NCBI RefSeq assembly: GCF_000745015.1
Contig: NZ_JQNA01000002.1
Span: forward strand, 682,001-746,000
Source: Burkholderia sp. 9120
GTDB taxonomy: Bacteria > Pseudomonadota > Gammaproteobacteria > Burkholderiales > Burkholderiaceae
Direction of reading: 5' to 3'
DNA: 64,000 bases
Made by a program: the position numbers and the translations under genes. Position 1 is the stretch's first letter; every line of letters begins with the position of its first letter. Below, piece by piece: positions 10,178 through 18,695 of the stretch. Below the pieces are notes generated by a model. That model saw only the letters and a list, made by a program, of their open reading frames with translations, was not told the DNA's origin and searched no databases.

Positions 10178-11419
10178 TTAACCCGCAGCGCCGTGTTGTG
10201 CGAGGAAACGCTTGAGACGCTCGACACCCGCGTCCAGCCGCGCCGTGTCGCACGCATAGCACCAGCGCACGAACCCTTCGCCCTGCGGCCCGAACGCGCT
10301 GCCCGGCGCCACGCCGAGACCGACTTCGCGCACCATCGCTTTACAGAGCTCGAGGCTGCGGGTCGCGCCCGGCATCGAGAAAAACAGGTACATCGCGCCG
10401 GGCGGCGCCTTGACGTCGACGCCCGGAATGCCCGAGAGCGCGCGCACCAGATGGTCGCGCGACGCCTTCAGATCGAGCACCAGCTCCTGCGTAAAACGCT
10501 CACCCTGCTGAACGGCGGCGATGCCCGCCTGCTGCACGAAAGCCGGCGCGCACGACGTGTTGTATTCAACCAGCTTACCCAGGTCGTCCATTAACGCGGC
10601 CGGCGCGACAATCCACCCGAGCCGCCAGCCAGTCATCAGCCATGCCTTCGAAAACGAGTTCACGCAGATCACGCGTTCGTCGCGCGAGGCCAGATCGAGA
10701 AACGACGGCGCGGTGCGCGATTGCGGCGCGCCCGCGACGATAGCGGAGCCGCTGACGTCCACGGCCGCGTAGTACAGCCGCTCGTAGACCTCATCCGCGA
10801 CGATCCAGATGCCGTGGCGCCGGCAATGCGCCAGCACGGTGCGCTGCTCGTCGCGGCTCATCACCCAGCCAGTCGGATTGTTCGGCGAATTGACCAGCAG
10901 CATCTTCGTGTCCGGCGTCAGCGCCGCGAGCAACTGCGCCATGTCGAGTTGCCAGCCGTGTTCGCCATAACCGAGCGCCACGGTTTCCACCTGCGCGCCG
11001 AGAATCTTCGGAATCTCGACCAGATTCGGCCACAGCGGCGTCACCGCGACGACGCGGTCGCCCGCGCCCACCACCAGCTGCGCCGCGAGCATCAGCGCGT
11101 TGACGCCCGCACTCGTGACCGCGATGTGATCGGCCGATGTCGGGCCGTGCAGTTTGCCGACATACTCCGCGAGCGCCGCGCGCAGCGGCGCGATGCCGAG
11201 GTTGTGCGTGTAGAACGTCGCGCCGGCGGCCAGCGCGGCGCTGGCGGCGTCGCGAATGAAGGCCGGTGTGACCCGGTCGGATTCGCCGAACCAGAAAGGC
11301 AACACGTCGTCGACGCCGAAACCGGCATTGGCGACTTCGCGGATCTGCGAAGGACGCAGTGCGCGTACGGCGTCGCGCGCATTGGGGACGGAGGGCACAG
11401 GCAGATCCGATTCGCTCAT
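10178..11419 (-). CDS. Class I/II PLP-dependent aminotransferase
   Basis: This is a fold-type I aminotransferase of 413 residues. The diagnostic features are NSPNNPTGW (Asn binding the PLP ring), VADEVYERLYY (Asp binding the pyridine nitrogen), the Schiff-base lysine in NSFSKAWLMTGWRLGW, and the C-terminal FVRWCYAC containing the Arg that binds the substrate carboxylate. The family includes aspartate, alanine and aromatic aminotransferases; the substrate cannot be read from the sequence. The start ATG 11419 has GGAAG upstream. A LysR gene lies 107 bases upstream in the same direction, so cotranscription is possible but not shown. Confidence 0.9.
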   Translation of the reverse strand: MSESDLPVPSVPNARDAVRALRPSQIREVANAGFGVDDVLPFWFGESDRVTPAFIRDAASAALAAGATFYTHNLGIAPLRAALAEYVGKLHGPTSADHIAVTSAGVNALMLAAQLVVGAGDRVVAVTPLWPNLVEIPKILGAQVETVALGYGEHGWQLDMAQLLAALTPDTKMLLVNSPNNPTGWVMSRDEQRTVLAHCRRHGIWIVADEVYERLYYAAVDVSGSAIVAGAPQSRTAPSFLDLASRDERVICVNSFSKAWLMTGWRLGWIVAPAALMDDLGKLVEYNTSCAPAFVQQAGIAAVQQGERFTQELVLDLKASRDHLVRALSGIPGVDVKAPPGAMYLFFSMPGATRSLELCKAMVREVGLGVAPGSAFGPQGEGFVRWCYACDTARLDAGVERLKRFLAQHGAAG

Positions 11420-11526
11420 CGAGACTTCCAGACACAGACAGATGGTGGAGGATAAAGGCTGAAATTCAGCACCGGCGATAGTTTAGCGCGAGGGCTGTTC
11501 AGGGAACGGCGAAGCCGGCTGCCCCC

Positions 11527-12429
11527 TCACCCCAAATCCTCCGCCCGCGCCGGCAGTTCGCGGATCAGCCCCCACACAGCCTCCGCCGCCGGCGACAGCG
11601 AGCGATCGCGTCGCCGCACCAGTTCGACCGTCCGCTCGGCGCGCGGCACCAGCGGCCGCGCCACCAGCGACGCCCCCGCCGGCAGCGGCAACGCCAACCC
11701 CGGCAGCACGCTGACGCCGACGCCCGCCTCGACCAGCCCAAAAACGGTCGCGGAATGCCCCAGCTCCTGCACCACCGTGGCGCTTACGCCGTATTCCTGC
11801 ATCACGGCGTCGATGATCGGCCGGCTGCCCGACGCGTAATCGAGCATGACGAGTTGCTGGCCTTCGAGGTCGGTCCACGCCACCTTTGTTTTCAGCGCCA
11901 GCGGATGATCGTCGCGCGACACGACGCAGAACGAATCGGTCATCAGCGACTCGCTGAGCAGATCGTCGGCGGAAAACGGGCCGATGATCACCCCGAAATC
12001 GACCTCGCCCGACTTGACCTTGCGCACCACGTCGCTTTGCACGTCGTCACGCAAACCCAGCGTGACGTAAGGAAACTGCCGCCCGCAAGCCGCCACCACG
12101 CCGGGCATCAGGCGGCACGCGACCGTCGGGCTGGCGGCCACCACCACGCGGCCGCGCCGCTGCTCGCCGATTTCGCGAATCTCGCGCAGCGCGTCGTCCA
12201 GATCCGTCAACAGCCGCGACACGCTCGACACCAGATTGCCGCCGACGTCCGTCAACTGCACCTCGCGCGTCGTCCGGTCGATCAGCTTCAGGCCGATCTC
12301 ACCCTCCAGTTCACGCACACAACGACTGACCGCCGACTGCGTCAGACCGATCTCGTCCCCTGCCCGGCTGAAACTTTGCAAGCGCGCGACCTCAATGAAA
12401 ACCCTTAGTTGCCGCAGCGTCACATTCAT
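11527..12429 (-). CDS. LysR-family transcriptional regulator
   Basis: The 300-residue product is the standard LysR length. The N-terminal winged HTH is MNVTLRQLRVFIEVARLQSF with FSRAGDEIGLTQSAVSRCVR, followed by a periplasmic-binding-fold effector domain. It is a DNA-binding regulator usually controlled by a small metabolite. The start ATG 12429 has GAGG at good spacing. It lies upstream of, and in the same direction as, the aminotransferase rather than divergent from it, so its target is not obvious from context. The effector is unknown. Confidence 0.92.
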   Translation of the reverse strand: MNVTLRQLRVFIEVARLQSFSRAGDEIGLTQSAVSRCVRELEGEIGLKLIDRTTREVQLTDVGGNLVSSVSRLLTDLDDALREIREIGEQRRGRVVVAASPTVACRLMPGVVAACGRQFPYVTLGLRDDVQSDVVRKVKSGEVDFGVIIGPFSADDLLSESLMTDSFCVVSRDDHPLALKTKVAWTDLEGQQLVMLDYASGSRPIIDAVMQEYGVSATVVQELGHSATVFGLVEAGVGVSVLPGLALPLPAGASLVARPLVPRAERTVELVRRRDRSLSPAAEAVWGLIRELPARAEDLG

Positions 12430-12554
12430 TTACCGACCTCATCAATTTCATCCTTTAATGCGCATTGTATGGCGAAACCGCTCTCCTTACTCGCTTTTAA
12501 GCACATCGCTGCAATGCAGCAATAAGGCGCAAACGCACGCTGGACGGGCCTGAT

Positions 12555-12571
12555 TGCACAAGATTGGTGAT
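12555..12571 (+). promoter_or_regulatory. NtrC-like enhancer site
   Basis: TGCACAAGATTGGTGAT matches 12 of 17 positions of the enteric NtrC dyad (TGCAC...TGGTGCA). It lies about 118 bases upstream of the -24 element of the sigma-54 promoter at 12673, a normal enhancer distance. This is a consensus match made by eye. Confidence 0.45.
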
Positions 12572-12672
12572 TGTCCTGATTTGCGGGATGGGTTTTTTGG
12601 ATTCTTATACGCCCCTAGCTAGCGCCCGCGCTGGCCCGCTGTCACTGGGCTTTCAGGCGGTCGGACTCAACT

Positions 12673-12689
12673 TGGCACACTTCCTGCAT
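12673..12689 (+). promoter_or_regulatory. Sigma-54 type (-24/-12) promoter upstream of the DUF4096 gene
   Basis: TGGCACACTTCCTGCAT has the -24 GG (12674-12675) and -12 GC (12686-12687) separated by exactly ten bases and fits the TGGCAC-N5-TTGCA consensus at all but one position. The transcript would begin near 12699, about 135 bases before the downstream ATG. Confidence 0.75.
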
Positions 12690-12760
12690 TTACATGCACA
12701 CAGGGTCGGCGCCATGACTTCTGACTGCATAGCAGACCGTGGCAAGCCCGACCCCCCTTG

Positions 12761-12809
12761 GCACTCGCCTATCGAGTGCATGGAGAGTGCGCGGCGCGGG
12801 GCAGCGCAC
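12761..12809 (+). promoter_or_regulatory. Two hairpins in the 5' leader of the DUF4096 gene
   Basis: A perfect 7-bp stem GCACTCG/CGAGTGC (12761-12767, 12773-12779) is followed by GTGCGC/GCGCAC (12787-12792, 12804-12809), ending shortly before the SD GAGGTG of the next gene. They may stabilise the leader or control translation; neither has a T-run. Confidence 0.5.
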
Positions 12810-12835
12810 CGGAGTTAGCTTCGCTGAGGTGAAAC

Positions 12836-13237
12836 ATGATGCTGTTCGACGATTTGAGAGACAACGAGTGGGCGCTGGTCGAGGCTTTGTTCTGTGCGGA
12901 GCCCGCACGCAGCGAACGGCGCGGTCGGCCACGCGTGGAAGCCCGCGCGGTGGTCAATGCCGTGCTGTGGGTGCTGTCGACGGGCGAAGGCTGGTCCAAG
13001 CTGCCGGGCCGCTATCCGTCGCCGCCGACCTGCCGCCGCCGTTTCGACGAGTGGCAGGCCGATGGTACGCTCGCCGAAATAGTTAAGCGACTCAACACGA
13101 GCGGTCGTGAAGTTTCGCTGCGCGGCCGCATTGGCGCGACCGCCGCGAAGCCGCCGGCACCGCCGAGCCGTGATCGTCTGCGTGGCGCGTTCTGGACTAA
13201 TCCGGAATCGTGGCGCGCGCCGGTCAAGATGGCCTGA
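12836..13237 (+). CDS. DUF4096 transposase-fold protein, apparently domesticated
   Basis: The 133-residue product resembles only the N-terminal DUF4096 domain of IS5-family (IS402-like) transposases: LRDNEWALVEALF, RRGRPRVEARAVVNAVLWVL, GEGWSKLPGRYPSPPTCRRR and FDEWQADGTLAEI. The DDE catalytic domain is absent and is replaced by a ~35-residue Arg/Pro/Ala-rich tail. No terminal inverted repeats or target duplication were seen around it. It has its own SD (GAGGTG), a structured leader and a sigma-54 promoter, which suggests a retained regulatory or DNA-binding role rather than a broken IS. A compact GC hairpin (13256-13275) follows the stop. Function is unknown; a simple IS remnant remains possible. 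Confidence 0.75.
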   Translation: MMLFDDLRDNEWALVEALFCAEPARSERRGRPRVEARAVVNAVLWVLSTGEGWSKLPGRYPSPPTCRRRFDEWQADGTLAEIVKRLNTSGREVSLRGRIGATAAKPPAPPSRDRLRGAFWTNPESWRAPVKMA

Positions 13238-13255
13238 CGCGAATTGTTTTGCCTC

Positions 13256-13275
13256 CGGGCGCCTGCGGGCGCCCG
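13256..13275 (+). terminator. GC-rich hairpin after the DUF4096 gene
   Basis: CGGGCGCC-TGCG-GGCGCCCG forms a perfect 8-bp stem 19 bases after the stop codon. There is no T-run, so it may be a 3' stabilising or Rho-assisted structure rather than an intrinsic terminator. The rest of 13276-13420 shows no gene. Confidence 0.4.
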
Positions 13276-13422
13276 GCGTATATCTGGGCCGCCGTGCGTC
13301 CGCGTCGACGCCCGCCGGATCCGGTTATGGGCACCGCCTTCGGCGCGCCCACCACAGTCGTCCCCTCCCGCCAGGCTCAGCTTGATATCGCGCGACTTCA
13401 GACCGCTGAAGCCGCGCGTTTG

Positions 13423-13451
13423 TTGCGGATGAAACATCCATTTACTATTAC
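13423..13451 (+). promoter_or_regulatory. Candidate sigma-70 promoter
   Basis: TTGCGG (13423-13428), a 17-base spacer and TATTAC (13446-13451) lie about 80 bases upstream of the small exported protein gene at 13533. Confidence 0.45.
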
Positions 13452-13532
13452 TTACAGCGTGCTTTCGCAACCCGGCATACCTTATGGATATGCAAACAGG
13501 CCTTGAATCGATCGGCTTGACGGGAGCTCAGC

Positions 13533-13787
13533 ATGAAACCAATGTCACTGCTTCTGTGCGGCATTGTGATTTCATCAATGGCCGCACCGGCGCTTGCCCA
13601 GCAGCGCCCTGAAGGATGGAACTGGCGGCCGGAACGAACGGCCAGCGTGGAAGCCTGGCAACAGGGTGAAACGCGCGGCCGTGATTTCACGCCGCCGGCG
13701 CCGCGCGGCGATTTGCGCGGCGATATCGCCAGTAATGTGCGCGCGCGGCCGGAAATGCCGCGCGAGAATGCGCCGCGACGTCGTTAA
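13533..13787 (+). CDS. Small exported protein, unknown function
   Basis: An 84-residue product begins with a clear Sec signal peptide (MKPMSLLLCGIVISSMAAPA, cleavage expected after ALA-Q). The mature part of about 60 residues is Arg/Pro-rich with no Cys and no recognised domain. The start has GGGAG seven bases upstream. It stands alone with a promoter candidate before it and an intrinsic terminator about 100 bases after it. It should be periplasmic; nothing further can be inferred. Confidence 0.65.
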   Translation: MKPMSLLLCGIVISSMAAPALAQQRPEGWNWRPERTASVEAWQQGETRGRDFTPPAPRGDLRGDIASNVRARPEMPRENAPRRR

Positions 13788-13889
13788 GTCGCGATCTCGC
13801 GGACGAATTGAATCGCTGGGGAACCAGGTGGCATCGCGTTAGTCTGATTTAATGCCATTAGCACAGCGTGGCAGTAGTAAATCCGGTAC

Positions 13890-13920
13890 GCCCGTATCCT
13901 CGCGATACGGGCTTTTTTTT
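13890..13920 (+). terminator. Intrinsic terminator
   Basis: GCCCGTATC-CTCGC-GATACGGGC (13890-13912) is a perfect 9-bp stem followed by eight T residues, a textbook rightward terminator for the small exported protein gene. Confidence 0.9.
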
Positions 13921-14071
13921 GGGCGCGAGCAGAAGCCGCCCGGCAGCCCTCGGCGCCGTGGAACTGGTGGAAATGATGGGCTTGAACAGGAGCAAAACCG
14001 CGGCAACAATACCGTCACTTCCAGCCGCGCGAAGCGGCCGGAAAGCAGCGTCAGCGTCCCTGTCTACGGCG

Positions 14072-14395
14072 CTAGGGCCGGACTTCAAGCGCGGCGGCAG
14101 GCCGCGTTTCGGCAGGGGTGACGACGTAGTCGTTCATGCGCTGTGCGGTCCAGCTGAGCAGGCGTTCGTCGTGTGCGAGCCGCATGAATTCAGCTCTGCC
14201 CCGCTCGGTGAGCACGGCGATATCGACAGGTGCGTGAAATCCCGGAGCCGGTGCGACGGTGCGCTGACGAACGGTGTCCATCAGACCCAGTGCGCGAAGA
14301 TATTGGAAAACACCCGGCCTTCTGGCCCATGGGACCTGGCGATATTGCGCCCGCCGCAGCGCTTCAAGTACCGCTTCGTTGGAATACGTGGTCAT
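14072..14395 (-). CDS. Conserved hypothetical protein, 107 residues
   Basis: The soluble 107-residue product has no signal peptide or membrane segment. A pattern such as NEAVLEALRRAQYRQVPW, then LRALGLMDTVR and VLTERGRAEFMRLA, is compatible with a small winged-helix-like fold, but this is a guess. The ATG at 14393-14395 has GAAGTG nearby. It stands alone and convergent to the small exported gene. Codon use looks like that of its neighbours, which supports a real gene. No function assigned. Confidence 0.55.
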   Translation of the reverse strand: MTTYSNEAVLEALRRAQYRQVPWARRPGVFQYLRALGLMDTVRQRTVAPAPGFHAPVDIAVLTERGRAEFMRLAHDERLLSWTAQRMNDYVVTPAETRPAAALEVRP

Positions 14396-14591
14396 CTCAC
14401 TTCTTTCTTAAAGTGCAGCTATGACACATCTATGCCCAACACATCACCGCGCCACCAGTGACGCGCTCAGCACCCGCCCTTGGCTGGAATCTGGCTGCAT
14501 CTGGTGCGGCCGAATCCGCCAGGTGCTGCCTGGCCTCGTTTTCGGAACCCCCGTCTGAACGGCATGTTAGCGTTCTGTCCACGAGCCGACG

Positions 14592-15380
14592 ATGCAACCG
14601 CTGCGGCGCGATAGCAAGCCCGTAGATTTATCCCGAAAGTCATACGTTACCCCATTTAAATTGATTCTATTCACTTTATTAGCGCTTTTTTTTGCAGCAA
14701 TCGTGCTATGGAAACGCGCCCGCCGCCCCCTTGCCGTCGGCGCAATTGCCGTGTTCTGGTTGCTCGCCGCGGGCTGGCTCACCGCGCCATTGCTGGACCT
14801 CGCGCAGCCGCGCGAACAGACCGCGATGCCTGTCAGATTCGGACCGCGCACCGCGATCATTCTGCTCGGCGGCGGCACCCGCTACGACCACGACCATGTG
14901 CTCGTGCCGCCGCGCGACGTCCTGGCGCGCATTGCCGTGAGCGCGCAGAACTACGCCGCCTGCAAGCGGAGCGCGGCCATCTGCCAGGTGATCGTCAGCG
15001 GCGGCAATCCGCAGCGGCATAGCGCGGCGGAAGCCGATACCTATCTGCCCTATCTGCTGCGCGACCAGGTGCCGCGCGCGGATATCGTGCTGGAAAACAC
15101 CAGCCGCACCACCTACGAAAACGCCCGCAACGTATCGGCTATTCTCAACCGAGCGCCCTACGACACCTTGATACTCGTCACGTCCGCGTATCACATGCCG
15201 CGCGCGCTGCTCGACTTCCGGCGCTTCGGCCTCGAGCCGCAACCGATGATCTCGAACACTCGTCACGCACAGCTCGGTGTACTCCCGCGTTATGACAATC
15301 TGGTGAGCGCGGAAACTGCATTGCACGAGTTGATCGGCATCGCGCAGTTTTATGTGTATCGCGCGATTGGCTGGTTTTGA
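14592..15380 (+). CDS. YdcF/DUF218 family membrane-anchored protein
   Basis: The 262-residue protein has two N-terminal hydrophobic segments (about residues 22-40 and 46-65) and then a DUF218 domain: AIILLGGGTRYD, VIVSGGNPQRH, ADTYLPYLL, ENTSRTTYENA and VTSAYHMPRALLDF. This is the SanA/ElyC/YdcF group, implicated in envelope and peptidoglycan-precursor biology in E. coli; the reaction is not firmly known. The domain should face the periplasm if the two segments form a hairpin anchor. The start is uncertain because no good SD precedes ATG 14592. It has no obvious operon partner. Confidence 0.85.
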   Translation: MQPLRRDSKPVDLSRKSYVTPFKLILFTLLALFFAAIVLWKRARRPLAVGAIAVFWLLAAGWLTAPLLDLAQPREQTAMPVRFGPRTAIILLGGGTRYDHDHVLVPPRDVLARIAVSAQNYAACKRSAAICQVIVSGGNPQRHSAAEADTYLPYLLRDQVPRADIVLENTSRTTYENARNVSAILNRAPYDTLILVTSAYHMPRALLDFRRFGLEPQPMISNTRHAQLGVLPRYDNLVSAETALHELIGIAQFYVYRAIGWF

Positions 15381-15633
15381 AACGCGAGTGGCACAACGCG
15401 CCGCTTTATTTAGAGATGCGAATGTTTGCCATATCCGCAATGCATTTCAATCGTGCGCATTTGAACGGAATCGTCCCGGGCACCCTGTGTTGACGGAACG
15501 TAACAAGATGTAACGAATTGTCATTGCAGTTACAAAACCATCTGCTGGAGCGGATATTGCTGGCTAGAATGCATTGTCTTTCCGTTTGGACAGGCAAATA
15601 CTCGGGTCCATAAACCACTCTGCGGAGGTAACG

Positions 15634-15876
15634 ATGAAGAAAGTGTCCCTGGCGATCCTGGTTTCCCTCAGTGCCGTAACGGGCGCGGCTTATGCGCAGG
15701 ACAACGGCGTCATGATGAGCACCGATCCGGCCAAGGCCGCCGACGTCGAACAACGTGCGCAAGATTTGCAAAACCGTCAGCAGGCGATGGAAAGCGCACC
15801 GGCCATGCCGATGAAACATCACAAGATGGCTCCGCATCATAAGAAGGCCGCCAAGGCCGACGCCGCCAGTTCGTAA
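15634..15876 (+). CDS. Small exported His/Lys-rich protein
   Basis: The 80-residue product has a Sec signal peptide (MKKVSLAILVSLSAVTGAAY, cleavage near AYA-Q) and a mature region ending in a Met/His/Lys-rich stretch (MPMKHHKMAPHHKKAAK). The His/Met content could bind metal, but that is inference. ATG 15634 is chosen because GGAGG lies six bases upstream and it begins the signal peptide; a longer in-frame ORF upstream lacks such support. A very strong terminator follows at 15958-15992. Short periplasmic proteins of this type are frequent in Burkholderia. Confidence 0.75.
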   Translation: MKKVSLAILVSLSAVTGAAYAQDNGVMMSTDPAKAADVEQRAQDLQNRQQAMESAPAMPMKHHKMAPHHKKAAKADAASS

Positions 15877-15957
15877 GCGCCGCTTCGCCGCACGAATCCG
15901 CAGCCTGGATTTCTAGCGCACGACAACCGTCACCCGTGGCCTCGCCGCGAAGGTGAA

Positions 15958-15992
15958 AAGCCGAAGCCGGCACCGCCGGCTTCGGCTTTTTT
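15958..15992 (+). terminator. Strong intrinsic terminator
   Basis: A perfect 14-bp stem (15958-15971 with 15975-15988, loop ACC) runs into six T residues, about 80 bases after the small exported protein gene. Confidence 0.92.
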
Positions 15993-16112
15993 GTTGTCTA
16001 ATGGTCCGTCGGCAAAGCCGCGGCGCCTCGCTGACGGTGTGCTACAGTCGCGCACCGTCCGGCGCCCAGCCGGACTCCCCTAACCCGTGCGCACCCTGGT
16101 GCGGAGGACAGC

Positions 16113-16370
16113 ATGAGCAACATCCAGCTAGATATCGAATGGACCGAAGCAGCATCAAAGAAAATCGAAAAACTGATGCCGCGCGGCGGTCAGGAAGCGT
16201 TTCTGGCGCTGCCGCCCGTCGAATGCCTGCCGATGGAAGGCGACGTGCTGTTTCTCGGCCCGGACGGCAAGCAGCAACCGTTCATCGTCGCGGAACGCCA
16301 GTATCACCATGATGGCGACGCCGACTGGACCATCATCCTGATCCTCGACGTCCCGCAAGCCACGCATTAA
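16113..16370 (+). CDS. Conserved hypothetical protein, 85 residues
   Basis: The small soluble protein (MSNIQLDIEWTEAASKKIEK...) has GGAGG seven bases before the ATG. Sequence such as VLFLGPDGKQQPFIVAERQY followed by DADWTIILILDVP suggests a beta-rich fold. No family is recognised. It is convergent with the ABM-domain gene, and two large inverted repeats separate them. Confidence 0.7.
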   Translation: MSNIQLDIEWTEAASKKIEKLMPRGGQEAFLALPPVECLPMEGDVLFLGPDGKQQPFIVAERQYHHDGDADWTIILILDVPQATH

Positions 16371-16387
16371 TCCCACGCTGTAAACGC

Positions 16388-16480
16388 CAACGGCGAGCGC
16401 CGCGCGGACCGTTTTCCGGACCGCCAGCCGCTCGCCGTTGCGCAAAGCGGTCAAGCGATCGAACCCGTCGTTCGATCGCT
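16388..16480. terminator. Two hairpins between convergent genes
   Basis: A 12-bp inverted repeat CAACGGCGAGCG/CGCTCGCCGTTG (16388-16399, 16429-16440) is followed by an 11-bp perfect hairpin (16454-16464, 16470-16480, loop CCGTC). They lie between the stops at 16370 and 16492. No T-run is present, so they are a probable bidirectional end-of-transcript structure rather than canonical terminators. Confidence 0.5.
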
Positions 16481-16491
16481 CATTCGACCAC

Positions 16492-16782
16492 TTACACGAT
16501 CTTCGACACCACGCGAAGTTCCGAGTGTTCGACCCAGTCCGTCACGGCGTTCTTAAACGCCGTGATATGCGCGGATCTGGCATGCGCCGCCAGCGCTTCC
16601 TGACTTTCCCAACGCTCGATGAACACAAACCGGCGCGGCTCCTGCACGTCGCGATGCAGGTCGTACTGAAGCGCGCCCTGCTCTTTGCGCGTCGGTCCGA
16701 CGATACCTTCGAGCGCCTGACGCAGTTGCTCTTCATAGCCCGGCTTCGCCACCGAGATTGCGACCACTGCGATTTCCGACAT
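16492..16782 (-). CDS. Antibiotic biosynthesis monooxygenase (ABM) domain protein
   Basis: The 96-residue single-domain protein has the ABM ferredoxin-like fold. Markers are AVVAISVAKPGYEEQLRQAL, GALQYDLHRDVQEP, RFVFIERWESQEAL and HARSAHITAF, typical of YgiN-like quinol monooxygenases and their relatives. Such dimers act on small aromatic or quinone substrates without cofactors; the substrate here is unknown. The start at 16782 is chosen because GGAGG lies six bases upstream; the ORF extends 12 codons further without SD support. Confidence 0.85.
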   Translation of the reverse strand: MSEIAVVAISVAKPGYEEQLRQALEGIVGPTRKEQGALQYDLHRDVQEPRRFVFIERWESQEALAAHARSAHITAFKNAVTDWVEHSELRVVSKIV

Positions 16783-16818
16783 GCCTGACCTCCAATTCAC
16801 GAAAAGAAGCAGCAGCAT

Positions 16819-17337
16819 ACCCGCCGGGCGTCAATCGTGCAGGCGGCCGCCGCGCGCCGCGAGACGAGCGCTTTCACCGCCTCGCGTCTCGCCTGACAAC
16901 ACCGCCCGCACCACCCAAAACGTCTGAGCACCGTCCTGGCCTAAATTTTGGCGGGTGCCCATTTACTGCGCTGCTACGCTCGGTTTCATACGGACGATTG
17001 ATTGCGAGCCGCGCAATCTGTCCTCATGCACGGCGAACGCGCACACGGATTCAGGCAGATCGCGCGAGAAGCGGGCCCGGCAAGCCGCCGGATAAGCTTG
17101 TCGCAGGCGGTTTCGCGTGGCCCTCAGTTCTGTCCCCGCGTCTGTGATAACCCGCACATTCATGCGAATTGCAAACTGCTAGACTGGTTTGAATACTCCG
17201 CCGGAGTCCGGCATGGCTGGCATCGCTCTGCGCGTTCCTGGGCTGTATCCGTCCTGCCCTGCCGACGAATGGGCTGTGCATCCGTTGCGCGCCGAAGCAG
17301 TTTGCGCGCCCCGTCACCTGCTTGCCGCGATGTCACC
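16819..17337 (+). promoter_or_regulatory. 520-base region upstream of the EAL gene, with one promoter candidate
   Basis: No convincing gene is seen. A sigma-70-like pair TTGCAA (17169-17174) and AATACT (17192-17197) with a 17-base spacer could drive the EAL-domain gene. Confidence 0.35.
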
Positions 17338-18672
17338 ATGTCCGCTCTCGTGCCCGCCTTTATGCCCGCGTCTATGCCAAGCGTCAGCGAATTGACTCTG
17401 AGCGGCCTGCTGCCGCATCTGGTCCGGGACGAGTCCGGCTGGACCGCGACGTGGCGTGCCTTGACGCTGCATAGCGTGTTCCAGCCGGTGCTGTCGGTCA
17501 CGCATCAGTGCGTGGTGGGTTACGAGGGCTTGCTGCGCGCGTTCGATCCGGTCGGCCTGCCGGTCTCGCCTGAAGTGCTGTTCTCCGGCACCCGCTCCGC
17601 CGCCGACGCGCGCGAACTCGACCGCATCGCGCGCTGCCTGCATGTGGCGAATTTCATGGAGCAAGGCATCAGCACCGGCTGGCTGTTTCTGAATACCCGT
17701 CCGCAGGTATTTGAAACAGGCTGGCCGCAACGCACTTTTATCGACGAACTGTCGGCGCATTTCGGGTTGCCGCAGGAACGCATCGTGATCGAGGTGCTGG
17801 AGCAACCCGCCGACGACGAATCCGCTGTAGCCAGCATGCTCGCCGCGTCGCAACCGCGCGATTTCCTGATCGCGATCGACGACTTCGGCACGGGCTTTTC
17901 GAACTTCGACCGCGTGTGGCGCTTCCGTCCGGACATCGTCAAACTGGACCGGTCGCTGGTGGCGCGCGCGGGCAAGCGCGAGGGCGACGATTCGATGATC
18001 AGCCATCTGATCGCGATGCTGCATCAGTCCGGCACGCTGGTACTGGCCGAAGGCGTCGAGACCGACGAAGAGCTGATGATTCTGATGCAGGCCGACGTCG
18101 ACTTCGTGCAAGGTTTCTGGCTCGGTCAGCCGAAGGGATCGGTGCAGGCGGCCTGCGCCAAAGTGCCGGCGTTGATCGAGTCGATGTGGACCAAGTTCGC
18201 CGCGTACGAACGCGAGCATGCGGGCCACCAGCGGCTCGGTTTCGAAGGCTTCGCGGAAAGCGTGCTGGCCGCCGTCGACACCTTCAAAACCACCGGCGAT
18301 CTGCGTCAGGCAGCGCAAAAGATCTGGCATCTGAGCGAAGCGCGCCGGGTGTTTATCACCGACGGCCAGGGCGAGCAGACGCAGCCTTCAGTCACGGCCG
18401 CCACGGTGCCGCCGCCGCCGCTGCGGCTCGCGCCGCTCTATACCGACACACGCAGCAACTGGTCGCGGCGCGCCTATTTCAAGCATGCGCTCGCCGCACC
18501 GGGACGCGTCGCAATGATGGGTCCGCATTATTCGCTGGCTGACGGTCAGGACTGCTATACCGCGGCGATTGCGTTCGAGCGCGACGGCGGGACGCATGTG
18601 CTGTGTGTGGATTTTGTGCCCACCGCGACCACAGCGGATGTGCGTCATGGCGGGCGCGGCGGTAAGCGTTAG
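17338..18672 (+). CDS. EAL-domain cyclic-di-GMP phosphodiesterase with C-terminal sensor domain
   Basis: EAL proteins hydrolyse cyclic di-GMP. All core motifs are present: EGLLR (EAL), the NTRPQVF Asn, IVIEVLE, IDDFGTGFSNFDRV, KLDRSLV, LAEGVET and DFVQGFWLG, so the enzyme should be active. The last ~150 residues (LSEARRVFITDGQG, DTRSNWSRRAYFKHAL, AMMGPHYSLADGQDCYTAAI) resemble the PAS-like YkuI_C sensor domain found after EAL in YkuI-type proteins. No membrane segment is seen, so it is probably cytosolic. The start at 17338 is a choice: the ORF is open further upstream, but that part has no domain and no SD. Confidence 0.88.
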   Translation: MSALVPAFMPASMPSVSELTLSGLLPHLVRDESGWTATWRALTLHSVFQPVLSVTHQCVVGYEGLLRAFDPVGLPVSPEVLFSGTRSAADARELDRIARCLHVANFMEQGISTGWLFLNTRPQVFETGWPQRTFIDELSAHFGLPQERIVIEVLEQPADDESAVASMLAASQPRDFLIAIDDFGTGFSNFDRVWRFRPDIVKLDRSLVARAGKREGDDSMISHLIAMLHQSGTLVLAEGVETDEELMILMQADVDFVQGFWLGQPKGSVQAACAKVPALIESMWTKFAAYEREHAGHQRLGFEGFAESVLAAVDTFKTTGDLRQAAQKIWHLSEARRVFITDGQGEQTQPSVTAATVPPPPLRLAPLYTDTRSNWSRRAYFKHALAAPGRVAMMGPHYSLADGQDCYTAAIAFERDGGTHVLCVDFVPTATTADVRHGGRGGKR

Positions 18673-18695
18673 TCACGTTACCCACGCCACGCCAA

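Noticed and set aside
13858..14088. 76-residue reverse ORF
   Set aside because: It runs across a strong forward terminator and has no SD or family.
17314..18330. 338-residue reverse ORF opposite the EAL gene
   Set aside because: Antisense to an EAL domain with every catalytic motif; composition is Arg/His-rich.
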